This document shows, in pieces, positions 15,363 to 23,901 of a stretch of DNA of 64,000 bases. Position 1 is the stretch's first letter, and the number at the start of each line of letters is the position of its first letter. The DNA is from Streptomyces paradoxus. Lineage in GTDB: Bacteria > Actinomycetota > Actinomycetes > Streptomycetales > Streptomycetaceae. The translations under genes were made by a program, and so were the position numbers. The notes under the pieces were generated by a model, which did no database searches, had not been told where the DNA came from, and saw nothing but the letters and a program-made list of their open reading frames with translations. Location of the stretch: NCBI RefSeq assembly GCF_014202475.1, contig NZ_JACHGV010000006.1:62001-126000 (forward strand), written 5' to 3'.

Positions 15363-16742
15363 ATGGATCTCGGCGTCCGCTGGAAACTGCACGGCGACGG
15401 AAAGATCCCGGCGCCCGGCGCCGTGGTCCGCCCCGACGAGCGGCTCTCCTGGCCGCGCACGGCCGGACTGGGCGCCCAGCATGTCGTGGCGATGTTCGGT
15501 GCGTCCTTCGTCGCCCCGGTTCTGATGGGTCTCGACCCGAACCTCGCGATCATGATGTCGGGCGTCGCGACCGTCGTGTTCCTGCTCGCCACCCGCGGCA
15601 GCGTGCCCAGTTATCTCGGCTGCTCCCTCTCCTTCGTCGGCGTGGCGGCGGTCATCCGGGCGCAAGGAGGCAGCAGCGCGACCGTCACGGGAGCGGTGTT
15701 CGTCGTCGGGGGCGCGCTGTTCCTGGTGGGGCTGGCCGTACGACGCTTCGGGGCGCGGATCATCCACGCCACCATGCCGCCGATCGTGACCGGCGCGGTG
15801 GTGATGCTGATCGGCTTCAACCTGGCGCCGGTGACGGCCTCGACGTACTGGCCGCAGGACCAGTGGACGGCCCTGCTGGTGATGCTGTCCACCGGTCTGG
15901 CGGTGGTCTGCCTGCGCGGCTTCTGGTCCCGCATCGCGATCTTCCTGGGGCTGGTCTTCGGGTACGGCATCTCCTGGGTGTTCGACCTGGTCTTCGGCAA
16001 GATCCACTCCGTGGACGCGAGCGGCAAGGTCACCGACCACTGGCGGCTGGACCTCTCCGGCGTGGGCCAGGCCGACTGGATCGGGCTGCCGACGCTGCAC
16101 GCCCCGTCCTTCGAGTGGTCGGCGATCCTGGTCGCCCTGCCGGTCGTCATCGCGCTGGTCGCGGAGAACGCCGGGCACGTGAAGGCGGTCGGCGAGATGA
16201 CCGGCGACTCGCTGGACGACAAGCTCGGCACGGCGATCGCGGCCGACGGCGTCGGCTCGATGCTGTCCACCGCGGTCGGCGGCCCGCCCAACACCACGTA
16301 CTCCGAGAACATCGGCGTGATGGCCGCGACCCGCGTGTACTCGACGGCCGCCTACTGGGCCGCTGCCGGTTTCGCTCTGCTCTTCGGCGTCTGCCCGAAG
16401 TTCGGCGCGGTCGTCGCGGCGATCCCGGGCGGGGTCCTCGGCGGCATCACCGTCATCCTGTACGGCATGATCGGCCTGCTCGGCGCGCAGATCTGGATCA
16501 ACGCCGAGGTGGACCTGCGCAATCCGCTGAACCTGGTCCCGGCGGCGGCCGGCATCATCATCGGCGTCGGCAACGTCTCCCTGAAGTTCTCGGACACGTT
16601 CTCGCTGAGCGGCATCGCGCTCGGCACGGTGGTGGTCATCACCGGCTACCACGCCCTGCGGGCCTTCGCCCCGGCCCACTTGAAGACACAGGCGCCGCTG
16701 CTGGACGAGGGCACCTCCTCCTACGACGACGCCAGGTCGTAG
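15363..16742 (+). CDS. Uracil-xanthine permease (nucleobase:cation symporter-2)
   Basis: The 459-residue membrane protein carries the NCS2 signatures: QHVVAMFGASFVAPVLMGLDP near the N-terminus, LVAENAGHVKAVGEM with its conserved Glu in the middle, and VGGPPNTTYSENIGVMAATRVYS. Length and hydrophobicity match UraA/PbuX proteins with 14 membrane segments. Uracil is the likely substrate because the half-helix motif is GGPPNTTY rather than the xanthine-type version, but this is not certain. It stands alone behind the MFS gene, and its 3' end overlaps the convergent GH6 gene by 22 bases. Confidence 0.9.
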   Translation: MDLGVRWKLHGDGKIPAPGAVVRPDERLSWPRTAGLGAQHVVAMFGASFVAPVLMGLDPNLAIMMSGVATVVFLLATRGSVPSYLGCSLSFVGVAAVIRAQGGSSATVTGAVFVVGGALFLVGLAVRRFGARIIHATMPPIVTGAVVMLIGFNLAPVTASTYWPQDQWTALLVMLSTGLAVVCLRGFWSRIAIFLGLVFGYGISWVFDLVFGKIHSVDASGKVTDHWRLDLSGVGQADWIGLPTLHAPSFEWSAILVALPVVIALVAENAGHVKAVGEMTGDSLDDKLGTAIAADGVGSMLSTAVGGPPNTTYSENIGVMAATRVYSTAAYWAAAGFALLFGVCPKFGAVVAAIPGGVLGGITVILYGMIGLLGAQIWINAEVDLRNPLNLVPAAAGIIIGVGNVSLKFSDTFSLSGIALGTVVVITGYHALRAFAPAHLKTQAPLLDEGTSSYDDARS

Positions 16743-17929
16743 GCGTACGAGGCCGTGAACGTCCCCGGTCGGCCCTTGCAGCCGTCCGACTCCCCCGGCA
16801 GCTTCACCCACAGGTAGCCGTCGATCCGGGCCTCGCCGGTGCTCAGGGTCGGGGTCCGGCCGAGTCTGCGGCCCGCCGGGTCGCACCACTCGCCGTCGGC
16901 CGGGGCGCCGTTGCCGTTGCGGCTGGTGTCGATGACCGCGCTGAGGCTTGCCGGGCCGCCTAGCGCGTCCAGCACTCGCCGGTCGTAGGCGACCTCGTCG
17001 GCGGTGGTGTGGAAGTTGGAGACGTTGCTGAAGATGCCGTCGGAGGATTCGGGCGAGGCGGCACCGGCCTGCCTGAGCCACGCCGCCTGTTTGCCGGGCG
17101 CGTTCCAGCCCGAGTGTCCGGCGTCGAAGTAGACCCGGGCCCGGGGGTTTGCCGCCTTCAGGACGCGGCCGGCCCGGGCCAGCGAGGCGAAGCGGTCCGC
17201 GCGTTCACCGGCGGAGAGGCACTCGGCCTGGGCGACGGAGTCGGGCTCCAGGACGACGATGACCTCGCCGGAGCCCAGCCCGGCCGCGAACCGGTCGATC
17301 CAGGCGTCGTAGGCGTCCAGGCCGGGCGCCCCGCCCTGGGAGTGGCCGCCGCAGTCCCGGCCGGGGATCGCGTACGGCACGACGACGGGTACCCGGCCCA
17401 GCGCGGCACCGCCCGAGGTCACCGCGGCGACCCGGGCGGTGACGGTCTGCGGCGAGTAGTCGGCGAACCAGACGGCCGCGGGCTGCTCGGCGATACGGGA
17501 CGCGATGACCGCGTGCCGGGGGTCGCCGGAGTGGGAGCGGACCCAGTCGAGGACCTGGGAGTCGGGGTGGCGGTAGAGCCGTCCGGCCACGGTGGTGGTG
17601 CGCTCCTGCTTCTTCTTCTCCGGCTGCGCCGAAGTGGGGCCCTGGGTCCGGCGTGCGGAGGGGGACGGCGAGGGGGAGGCGGATCCGGCGGTGGCGGTCG
17701 GGGACGGCGACGGCACGGCCGGCAAGGGGGCCGGACGGGGCGAGGCCGACACCTCGGGAGGCCCGGCCTCGTCGGAGGCCCGTCCGCCGTCGTCGAACGC
17801 GGCGACGGCCCCCGCGACCGCGCCCGCCACGACGACGAGCGAGGCCGCCACGACCATCGCGCCACGCCGGGCGGCGCGCCTGCGCCCGGCCCTGCGGGCG
17901 GCCAGGCGCTGCGCACGCGAGCCTGACAC
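16721..17929 (-). CDS. Membrane-anchored or secreted glycoside hydrolase family 6 protein
   Basis: The 402-residue protein starts with an arginine-rich cytoplasmic tip and a hydrophobic segment (about 25-45). A Ser/Pro/Ala-rich linker (about 50-110) comes next, then a GH6 catalytic domain of cellulase type. The two functional aspartates of the family are visible in PGRDCGGHSQGG and VVLEPDSVAQAECL, and WVKLPGESDGC near the end is also typical. GH6 enzymes cut beta-1,4-glucan with inversion. There is no carbohydrate-binding module, so a cell-surface role on a self-made or soluble glucan is possible. It converges on the permease gene with a 22-base overlap. Confidence 0.88.
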   Translation of the reverse strand: MSGSRAQRLAARRAGRRRAARRGAMVVAASLVVVAGAVAGAVAAFDDGGRASDEAGPPEVSASPRPAPLPAVPSPSPTATAGSASPSPSPSARRTQGPTSAQPEKKKQERTTTVAGRLYRHPDSQVLDWVRSHSGDPRHAVIASRIAEQPAAVWFADYSPQTVTARVAAVTSGGAALGRVPVVVPYAIPGRDCGGHSQGGAPGLDAYDAWIDRFAAGLGSGEVIVVLEPDSVAQAECLSAGERADRFASLARAGRVLKAANPRARVYFDAGHSGWNAPGKQAAWLRQAGAASPESSDGIFSNVSNFHTTADEVAYDRRVLDALGGPASLSAVIDTSRNGNGAPADGEWCDPAGRRLGRTPTLSTGEARIDGYLWVKLPGESDGCKGRPGTFTASYAYDLASS

Positions 17930-18032
17930 GCTGCTGCTCCCCCTCCCCCTGCGGCGGGCGCGGTTCCCCCGTTTCGGGGAAGCCCCCGGCCCGCCGGTGC
18001 TCCCGCCAGCCTAGAGCTGCGACTCTGCCCGC

Positions 18033-18764
18033 ATGCCGCGATGCGAACAAGTCCCCCCAGCCGTGGACACTCCGGTCGACGCCGTCATCTCCCGTATGCG
18101 CGCGCTCGACGCGGCCCTGCACCCACGGGACGGGGTGGCGGTCTTCAACCGCGTCTACCTCGCCGTGACGGAGGCGGTGGACCGGTACGTCGACACCGGG
18201 CGGTTCGCGGACGCCCACGCCGCGCTCACGCTGGACGTACGGTTCGCGCGGCGGTACCTGGCGGCCGTCGAGTCGGTGGCGGACGAGCGGCGTCCGCCGG
18301 CCTGCTGGCGGCCGCTGTTCCAGTTCCGCCGCCATCCCGGGGTACGTCCGTTGCAGTTCGCGCTGGCGGGCATCAACGCGCACATCGGGCACGATCTCGC
18401 GCTGGCCGTCGTGGACACCTGCCGTACGCTCCGCTGCGCACCCGTCGATCTGGAGGACGAGTTCGACATGGTGGGCGATCTCCTCGTCTCGCTGGAGGAG
18501 CGCATCCGCGACGATCTGATGCCGGGCCCCGACCTGTTCCGTATCGCCGACCCGCTGACCCACCTGCTCGGCTCGTGGAGCCTGGACCGCGCCCGGGACG
18601 CCGCCTGGACGGCGGCCCGGGCCCTGTGGGCCCTGCGTGAACTCCCCGATGTCGCGGACGAGTTCACGGAACGCCTGGACACGGCGGTGGGCTTCGCGGG
18701 GCGCATGCTGCTCACGCCCCTGAGCGAACCGCCGCCGCGGTTCCTGGGGGCGGGAGCCCTCTAG
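18033..18764 (+). CDS. DUF5995-type conserved protein
   Basis: The 243-residue protein has no signal peptide and no known catalytic motif. A conserved core reads WRPLFQFRRHPGVRPLQFALAGINAHIGHDLALAV, followed by a long helical C-terminal half. I recognise it as the actinobacterial DUF5995 family, whose function is unknown; the repeated helices and the GxNAHIxHDL motif suggest a small all-alpha enzyme or binding protein. The true start may be the GTG at 18063 rather than the ATG at 18033. It reads away from the GH6 gene and overlaps the convergent flavin monooxygenase gene by four bases. Confidence 0.65.
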   Translation: MPRCEQVPPAVDTPVDAVISRMRALDAALHPRDGVAVFNRVYLAVTEAVDRYVDTGRFADAHAALTLDVRFARRYLAAVESVADERRPPACWRPLFQFRRHPGVRPLQFALAGINAHIGHDLALAVVDTCRTLRCAPVDLEDEFDMVGDLLVSLEERIRDDLMPGPDLFRIADPLTHLLGSWSLDRARDAAWTAARALWALRELPDVADEFTERLDTAVGFAGRMLLTPLSEPPPRFLGAGAL

Positions 18765-20458
18765 TCCTCCGGCAGTTCGACGGGGGCGATCTCGTCGTAG
18801 ACGTCGCCGGGGCCCGGGTTGGTCGGGTCGGTCGTGCCGCCGAGGTGGTGCATGACGCCCCAGACCGCGTTGAGGGCGGTCTGGATGGCACCCTCGGCCC
18901 AGCCGGCCGTCCAGGAGATGTCGTCGCCGGCGAGGAAGATGCCGCGCTTGTCCTCGGGCAGCCGGTCCTGCATGAAGTGCGTGAACAGGCGCCGCTGGTA
19001 GCGGTAGTGGCCGGGGAGGTTGGCCTTGAACGCGCCCATGAAGTAGGGCTCGTTCTCCCAGGAGACCGTCACCGGGTTGCCGATGATGTGCTTCCGGATG
19101 TCGACCTTGGGATAGATCTCGCCGAGCGACTTCAGCATGACCTCCATCCGCTCGTTCGCGGACAGCGGCAGCCACTTCAGGCTGTCGTCGCACCAGGTGT
19201 AGGAGAGGCAGATGACGGCGGGCTTGTCCGGGCCGTCGTCGAGCAGGTAAGTACCGCGCGTCATACGGTCGGTGAGCGTCATCGACATGACGTCCCGGCC
19301 GGTCTCCTCGTCCTTGTCCAGCCAGAACGGCCGGTCCACCGGCACGAACAGCTTGGAGCTCTCCATGTAGTGCGTGCGCTCGATCGCCGTCCAGTGGTCG
19401 ATCGGGAAGAGCGAGTCGTCGCAGGCGATCTTCGACAGCAGCATCCAGGACTGTGCGGTGAAGATGGCCGCCTGGAAGGTGCGGATGTCGCCGTCGGCGT
19501 CGGTCACCGTGATGCGGTTGCCGGCGGTGCGGTGCAGCCGGGTCACGGCCGGGCGGGGCTCGCCGCCCTCGTGCAGGCTCGCGAGCGAGGTGCCCCGGGC
19601 CCAGTGGACGATCTTCTGCGGCTCGCGCTCCCACAGGCGCAGCGGCAGCTGCTGCGAGCCGCCGACGATGCCGCGGTGGTGGTCGTCGGCCTCGGTGTAG
19701 ACGACGCGCAGGATCTCCAGGATGGAGTTGGGGAAGTCGGTGTCCCAGCCGCCCGTGCCGAAGCCGACCTGGCCGAAGATCTCGCGGTGCCGGAAGGACT
19801 TGAACGCCTCGGAGTCGCAGAGGAAGCCGTAGAAGGTCTGGTTGTCGAGCTTTTCGACGAGCCGGGACCAGATCTCGCGGATGCGCGGCACGTCCCGCTC
19901 GCGCAGGGCGCGGTTCATGTCGGAGAAGTCGGCACCCTCCTCCAGGCACCGGTTCCAGGCCTCGGCGACGTCCCGGTAGACCTGGGGCAGGTCGTCGATC
20001 GTCTCGGCGTAGTGCGACTCACCCTTGAGGTCGACGACGGTCGAGGGGGTCGCCTCGGCGAGGGGGTTGGGGAAGGACCGGGTCTCCAGGCCGACGAGGT
20101 CGATGTAGTGCTGGAGGGCCGTGGAGGACGGCGGGAAGCGCATCGCGCCCATCTCGGCGGTGAGGGACTCGTCGCAGCCGTCGAAGCCCACCGTCCGCAG
20201 CCGGCCGCCGATCTGGTCGGCCTCGTACACGACCGGCTTGAGGCCCATCTTCATCAGCTCGTACGCGGCGACGATGCCGGACAGGCCGCCGCCGATGACC
20301 GCGACCTCCGTGCCGTGCGCGGTCGCGGGTATCTGCCCGAGGCCCGCCGGGTGGGCGAGGAAGTCGTCGTACGCGTACGGAAAGTCCGGGCCGAACATGG
20401 TGATCGGCGGCTGCTGCGCGTCTGCGTGCTCGACGGCGTTGGGCACGGTGGACGTCAT
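18761..20458 (-). CDS. FAD-dependent amino-acid oxidase/monooxygenase (arginine or tryptophan 2-monooxygenase type)
   Basis: The 565-residue protein has an FAD dinucleotide fold at 51-90 (VAVIGGGLSGIVAAYELM, then VVYEADQIGGRLRT). A large substrate domain contains EMGAMRFPPSS, and the FAD-closing motif IFLAGDDISWTAGWAEGA lies near the C-terminus. Size and motifs fit the amino-acid 2-monooxygenase branch of flavin amine oxidases, which turn an amino acid into the one-carbon-shorter amide. Known members act on tryptophan or, in Streptomyces, arginine. The gene follows a nitrilase-type amidase by 54 bases, and a cationic amino-acid permease lies nearby. Both suggest arginine to 4-guanidinobutyramide, which is an inference. 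It could instead be an L-amino-acid oxidase. Confidence 0.82.
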   Translation of the reverse strand: MTSTVPNAVEHADAQQPPITMFGPDFPYAYDDFLAHPAGLGQIPATAHGTEVAVIGGGLSGIVAAYELMKMGLKPVVYEADQIGGRLRTVGFDGCDESLTAEMGAMRFPPSSTALQHYIDLVGLETRSFPNPLAEATPSTVVDLKGESHYAETIDDLPQVYRDVAEAWNRCLEEGADFSDMNRALRERDVPRIREIWSRLVEKLDNQTFYGFLCDSEAFKSFRHREIFGQVGFGTGGWDTDFPNSILEILRVVYTEADDHHRGIVGGSQQLPLRLWEREPQKIVHWARGTSLASLHEGGEPRPAVTRLHRTAGNRITVTDADGDIRTFQAAIFTAQSWMLLSKIACDDSLFPIDHWTAIERTHYMESSKLFVPVDRPFWLDKDEETGRDVMSMTLTDRMTRGTYLLDDGPDKPAVICLSYTWCDDSLKWLPLSANERMEVMLKSLGEIYPKVDIRKHIIGNPVTVSWENEPYFMGAFKANLPGHYRYQRRLFTHFMQDRLPEDKRGIFLAGDDISWTAGWAEGAIQTALNAVWGVMHHLGGTTDPTNPGPGDVYDEIAPVELPED

Positions 20459-20512
20459 GGGGTACGGACTCCTTGCACGGGGACGAACGGGCGGTTCGGG
20501 TTCAGGGGGGAT

Positions 20513-21301
20513 TCAGACGAGCGGGCCGTACAGGCCGGGCCGCCGGTCCCGCAGATACGGGTTGTTCTCGCGCGACGCGGCGAGGAAGGCCGGGTCGACG
20601 TCGGCGAGCACGAGTTCCTCACCGCGTCCGGCCCGGGTGCGGGCGATCCCGTCGGGGCCGGCGAGCGTGGACAGGCCCACGAACTCGAACTCGCCCTCCT
20701 GTCCGGCCCGGTTGACGTACGCGACGTACATCTGGTTCTCGAAGGCGCGCACCGGGATCATCGACTCGGCGACGAACTGGAACGGGTGCATCTGCGCGGT
20801 CGGGACGACGAGCAGGTCGGTGCCGGCGAGGGCGTGGGCGCGGACGTTCTCCGGGAACTCCACGTCGTAGCAGATCAGGATGCCGACCCGGAGGCCGTCG
20901 ATCTCGGCTTGGACGACCGGCTGGTCGCCGGGCGTGAAGTGGTCGCGCTCGAAGCAGCCGAAGAGGTGGGTCTTGCGGTAGTTCGCGAGCCGGGTGCCGT
21001 CGGCGGAGATCAGCTGGGCGGAGTTGAACACGGCGTCGCCGTCGCGCTCGGGGTACGCGTAGGCGATCGCCAGGCCGTGGTTCGTGGCGATCTCGGCGAC
21101 CGCGTCCGCGCAGTCGCCGTCGGCGGGCTCGGCGAGGCGGCCGATGGCGTCGCCGATCGCGTACCCGGTCAGGAACATCTCCGGCGTCACGAGCAGCCCC
21201 GCGCCCGCGGCGGCGGCCCGGCCCGCGGCCTCGTCGAGGACCTTGAGGTTCTCGGCGGTGGAGCCGGGTCGGCCGGAGCTCTGGAGCAGGGCGGTGCGCA
21301 T
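20513..21301 (-). CDS. Nitrilase-superfamily carbon-nitrogen hydrolase (amidase)
   Basis: The 262-residue protein carries the complete nitrilase triad: Glu41 in LVTPEMFLTGY, Lys110 in NYRKTHLFG, and Cys144 in ILICYDVEFPE. Such enzymes hydrolyse aliphatic amides to acid plus ammonia. It is the first gene of a two-gene operon whose second gene is an amino-acid monooxygenase that should release an amide, so the two steps fit together. The best guess is 4-guanidinobutyramide to 4-guanidinobutanoate, known from Streptomyces arginine catabolism. An array of TTGCG repeats lies 85-145 bases upstream of the start. Confidence 0.87.
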   Translation of the reverse strand: MRTALLQSSGRPGSTAENLKVLDEAAGRAAAAGAGLLVTPEMFLTGYAIGDAIGRLAEPADGDCADAVAEIATNHGLAIAYAYPERDGDAVFNSAQLISADGTRLANYRKTHLFGCFERDHFTPGDQPVVQAEIDGLRVGILICYDVEFPENVRAHALAGTDLLVVPTAQMHPFQFVAESMIPVRAFENQMYVAYVNRAGQEGEFEFVGLSTLAGPDGIARTRAGRGEELVLADVDPAFLAASRENNPYLRDRRPGLYGPLV

Positions 21302-21386
21302 GCGTGTTCCTCACCGGGCGGAAGGGTGGTTGGAGGGGCCACCTAGACGGTACGGGCCGCTGACCAGGGCGGACAAGAAGGAGCCG

Positions 21387-21444
21387 TTGCGCGCCGGTGA
21401 ACGGTTCGTTGCGTGCGTCCGGGGGCGGGCGGCGATTCGTTGCG
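21387..21444. promoter_or_regulatory. Three phased TTGCG half-sites upstream of the amidase-oxidase operon
   Basis: TTGCG occurs at 21387, 21409 and 21440, each preceded by CG and followed by C/T-G. The starts are 22 and 31 bases apart, close to two and three turns of DNA, so all repeats lie on one face of the helix. The same 21/30-base arrangement recurs at 25516-25571 before the permease-Lrp operon. An Lrp/AsnC protein is the likely binder. Confidence 0.55.
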
Positions 21445-21600
21445 CGCCGAGAGTCGTAGCCCGGCTCCTCCTCGGAGCCGGGGTCCGTCCCGTCTCCCCC
21501 GCCGTGCGGCGGAGACAGGGTCCCGCCCTGCGCTCGATGTCCCGGCCGCGCCGGGCCGGGAGAGTTGGGGCTGTTCAGTCGACCTGCGGAAAGGACCGAA

Positions 21601-22137
21601 ATGAAGCGCCGTACGAAGATCGTCGTGCTCGGCTCCGCGCTGCTGCTCACCGCCGGGGCGGCCTCGGCCGCGACCGCGTCGGACGCGCCCCGGCAGCGGG
21701 AGGCCGCGGCCCTCACCGGCACCGCCAAGCTGTACCGCTCGGCCGGGGACGACATCACGTTCTCGTTCGACGCGCATCTGGCCGCGAAGGACAAGGCCGA
21801 TCCGCTGAAGGCCACCGGCACCTTCGAGTTCAGCCACTACCTGAACGGCTCCGGCGCCCGGGCGGAGGTCGAGGTCGACTGCCTGGTCACCGGCGGCAAG
21901 GTGGCCGTCGTCTCCGGTGTGATCACCAAATCGGACCTGCCGGGCGCCGAGGGCAAGCGCGTCGGCGTCACCGTCCACGACCTCGGCCGCCACGACCGGC
22001 TCGGCTACAGCTGGGCCTCGACGGGCCGTCCCGGCGAGGGCAACGAGCCTCCGAAGTGCGTGAGCTCCGCCCCCTTCGAGAAGGTCCAGAAGGGGACGGG
22101 CGACTTCAGGGTCGTGCCGTGGCAGCCCGAGCTCTAG
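21601..22137 (+). CDS. Small secreted protein of unknown function
   Basis: The 178-residue product begins with a clear Sec signal peptide (about 1-26, MKRRTKIVVLGSALLLTAGAASA then A-T-A). The mature part has about 150 residues, with a beta-rich look (GTAKLYRSAGDDITFSFDAHLAA...KATGTFEFSHYLNG), two cysteines, and no recognised catalytic motif. Similar short exported beta proteins are common in Streptomyces. GGAAAGG lies just ahead of the ATG. Its 3' end overlaps the convergent MFS gene by 32 bases, so the two transcripts are antisense there. I cannot assign a function. Confidence 0.75.
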   Translation: MKRRTKIVVLGSALLLTAGAASAATASDAPRQREAAALTGTAKLYRSAGDDITFSFDAHLAAKDKADPLKATGTFEFSHYLNGSGARAEVEVDCLVTGGKVAVVSGVITKSDLPGAEGKRVGVTVHDLGRHDRLGYSWASTGRPGEGNEPPKCVSSAPFEKVQKGTGDFRVVPWQPEL

Positions 22138-23302
22138 CCAATACCAGGGCCGTCACCAGGTAGGGGAACGCCAGCACCGCGAAGACCGTGCCGTGCGGCG
22201 CGTCCGTGCCGAGCAGCGCGTACACGCCGAACGTGGCGACGGTGGCCAGCTCGGTGCCCAGGCTCGCCACGGAGGTGAGCGTGGCCCGGCGGGACTCGTC
22301 GATGCGGTGCTGGAGACGGACGTCGGCGAGGACCTCGGCCAGCTGGAACCCGGCGAAGGCGAGGCTCACGAGGGCGATACCGGCCAGGGAGCGGGACGCG
22401 GCTCCCACGGCCAGGGCGAGGGCGGCGCCCGCGAGCAGCACCGCGAGCCCGCCCGTACCGAGGCGTTCGGCCGGTCCGGCCAGCAGGCTGCCGAGGGTGA
22501 CGCCGGCCCAGATCAGCATGATCAGGTAGGGCACCGTCGCCTCGGCGACGCCGATGTCGCGGACCAGCAGGGGGGTGTACTCGTCGAGTGCGCCCCACAC
22601 CGCGGCCACGGCCGGGACCAGCAGCAGGGCGCCGCGCACCGAACGGTCCCCGCGGACCTGGGTGAGTCCGGTCCGCAGGGTCGTCGCCCAGGTGTCACCC
22701 GCGTTCTCCGCCCGCACCCGGTGTTCGGGGAACCGGGTCGCGGTGACGGCGGTCAGCACACAGGCCAGGAAGCTCGCGGCTCCGACGGCCGCGTAGCCGC
22801 CCTGCGCGAAGACGGGCCCCGCCAGGCCGATGGATGCCACGGTGCCCAGCAGCCGCGCGGCCCGGGCCCGGCCCATGGTCCGCGCGTACCGGTCGGCGGC
22901 ACCGAGCCGGTCGAGCTCGTCGTAGACCAGCGCCTCCAGAGCGCCGGAGCCGAGCGCCCCGCCCGCGCCCCACAGGATGAAGCCCACCGCGAAGGCCCCG
23001 TACGACGGGACGGCCACCCACAGCGCGAAGCCGGCGGCGGTGAGCAGCGGGCCGATCCAGAGCAGCCTGCGGCGCGAGACGGCGTCGGCCCAGGCGCCGG
23101 AGGGCACTTCCAGCACGACCGAGGTGATCGACCACAGGGCGAACAGCGAGGAGATCTGCCAGAGCGACAGGCCGGTGTCGGCGAACAGCAGCGCGTACAC
23201 CGGGTAGAGCAGGACGAAGTCGTCGAGGAACGCGTAGCCGTACAGCGTGGTCGTCAGACGGCGGACACCGGTGGCGGGCACGCGTGCGGGTGAGAGTGTC
23301 AT
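22106..23302 (-). CDS. MFS transporter
   Basis: The 398-residue protein has about twelve hydrophobic segments and the MFS loop ALWSITSVVLEVPSGAWADAVSRRRLLWIG, a form seen in MFS proteins of the DHA1-like or DUF-type efflux group. DELDRLGAADRYARTMGRARA marks the central loop. The ATG at 23302 is chosen because GGAAGG precedes it and because the 27 codons upstream of it are unlike a transporter start. The substrate is unknown. It may export a toxic compound or metabolite and could belong with the neighbouring amino-acid genes, but no sequence feature proves that. Confidence 0.78.
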   Translation of the reverse strand: MTLSPARVPATGVRRLTTTLYGYAFLDDFVLLYPVYALLFADTGLSLWQISSLFALWSITSVVLEVPSGAWADAVSRRRLLWIGPLLTAAGFALWVAVPSYGAFAVGFILWGAGGALGSGALEALVYDELDRLGAADRYARTMGRARAARLLGTVASIGLAGPVFAQGGYAAVGAASFLACVLTAVTATRFPEHRVRAENAGDTWATTLRTGLTQVRGDRSVRGALLLVPAVAAVWGALDEYTPLLVRDIGVAEATVPYLIMLIWAGVTLGSLLAGPAERLGTGGLAVLLAGAALALAVGAASRSLAGIALVSLAFAGFQLAEVLADVRLQHRIDESRRATLTSVASLGTELATVATFGVYALLGTDAPHGTVFAVLAFPYLVTALVLARARAATARP

Positions 23303-23438
23303 GGGGCCTTCCCGGAAGGACGGATCGGACGCCGGAGGTGCGGCGTCCGAGGCGGTCCTCGGGAGGCACGGCTGGTGGATCAATGTCGCCAGGTCATGGC
23401 ACCGATGCTAGGCCCGGCGCGGGGGCCGGGCCAGTGAC

Positions 23439-23891
23439 TTACGTGGGCGACCCGGACGAGAAGCGCCGCAGCAGCGGCGAGAGCACGAGCACGGACTTGG
23501 TCCGCTCGACGAACGGCTCCCCGGCGATCCGCTCCAGGACCCGTTCGAAGTGGCGCATGTCGGAGGCGAAGACCTGGACGATCGCGTCCGCGTCCCCGGT
23601 GACGGTGGACGCGGCCACGACCTCCTGGTAGCGCTCCAGGCCCCGCTGGATCGTCTCCGGGGAGGTGTTCCCGCGGCAGTAGATCTCGACGAACCCCTCG
23701 GTCTCCCAGCCGAGGGCGCCCGGGTCCACCCGTACGGTGAAGCCGGTGATGGCTCCGGTGGCCCGCAGCCGGTCCACGCGCCGTTTCACGGCGGGCGCGG
23801 ACAGGCCGACGAGTGAGCCGATGTCGGCGTAGGAGCGGCGGGCGTCCTCGGCGAGGGCGTGCACGATGCGTTCGTCGAGATCGTTCAGCAC
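23439..23891 (-). CDS. Lrp/AsnC-family transcriptional regulator
   Basis: The 150-residue protein has an N-terminal helix-turn-helix (about 5-55, LDERIVHALAEDARRSYADIGSLVGLSAPAVKRRVDRL) and a C-terminal RAM ligand-binding domain (about 65-145, with VVAASTVTGDADAIVQVFASDM). Lrp proteins are octameric or dimeric regulators that sense amino acids and bend DNA at repeated sites. It follows the amino-acid permease by 10 bases in the same operon. The GTG at 23891 gives the usual family length. Phased TTGCG half-sites and a palindrome upstream of the permease are its likely targets, together with the amidase promoter. Confidence 0.9.
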   Translation of the reverse strand: MLNDLDERIVHALAEDARRSYADIGSLVGLSAPAVKRRVDRLRATGAITGFTVRVDPGALGWETEGFVEIYCRGNTSPETIQRGLERYQEVVAASTVTGDADAIVQVFASDMRHFERVLERIAGEPFVERTKSVLVLSPLLRRFSSGSPT

Positions 23892-23901
23892 AGTGGGTCG
23901 A

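Noticed and set aside
18761..21301. IaaM/IaaH auxin pathway as first choice for the oxidase-amidase pair
   Set aside because: The amidase is nitrilase-type rather than the usual amidase-signature IaaH, and a basic amino-acid permease is the neighbour; tryptophan stays a possible alternative.
21492..21516. Hairpin GTCTCC...GGAGAC upstream of the secreted protein as a terminator
   Set aside because: Short imperfect stem with a bulge and no T-tract; no gene ends nearby on the same strand.
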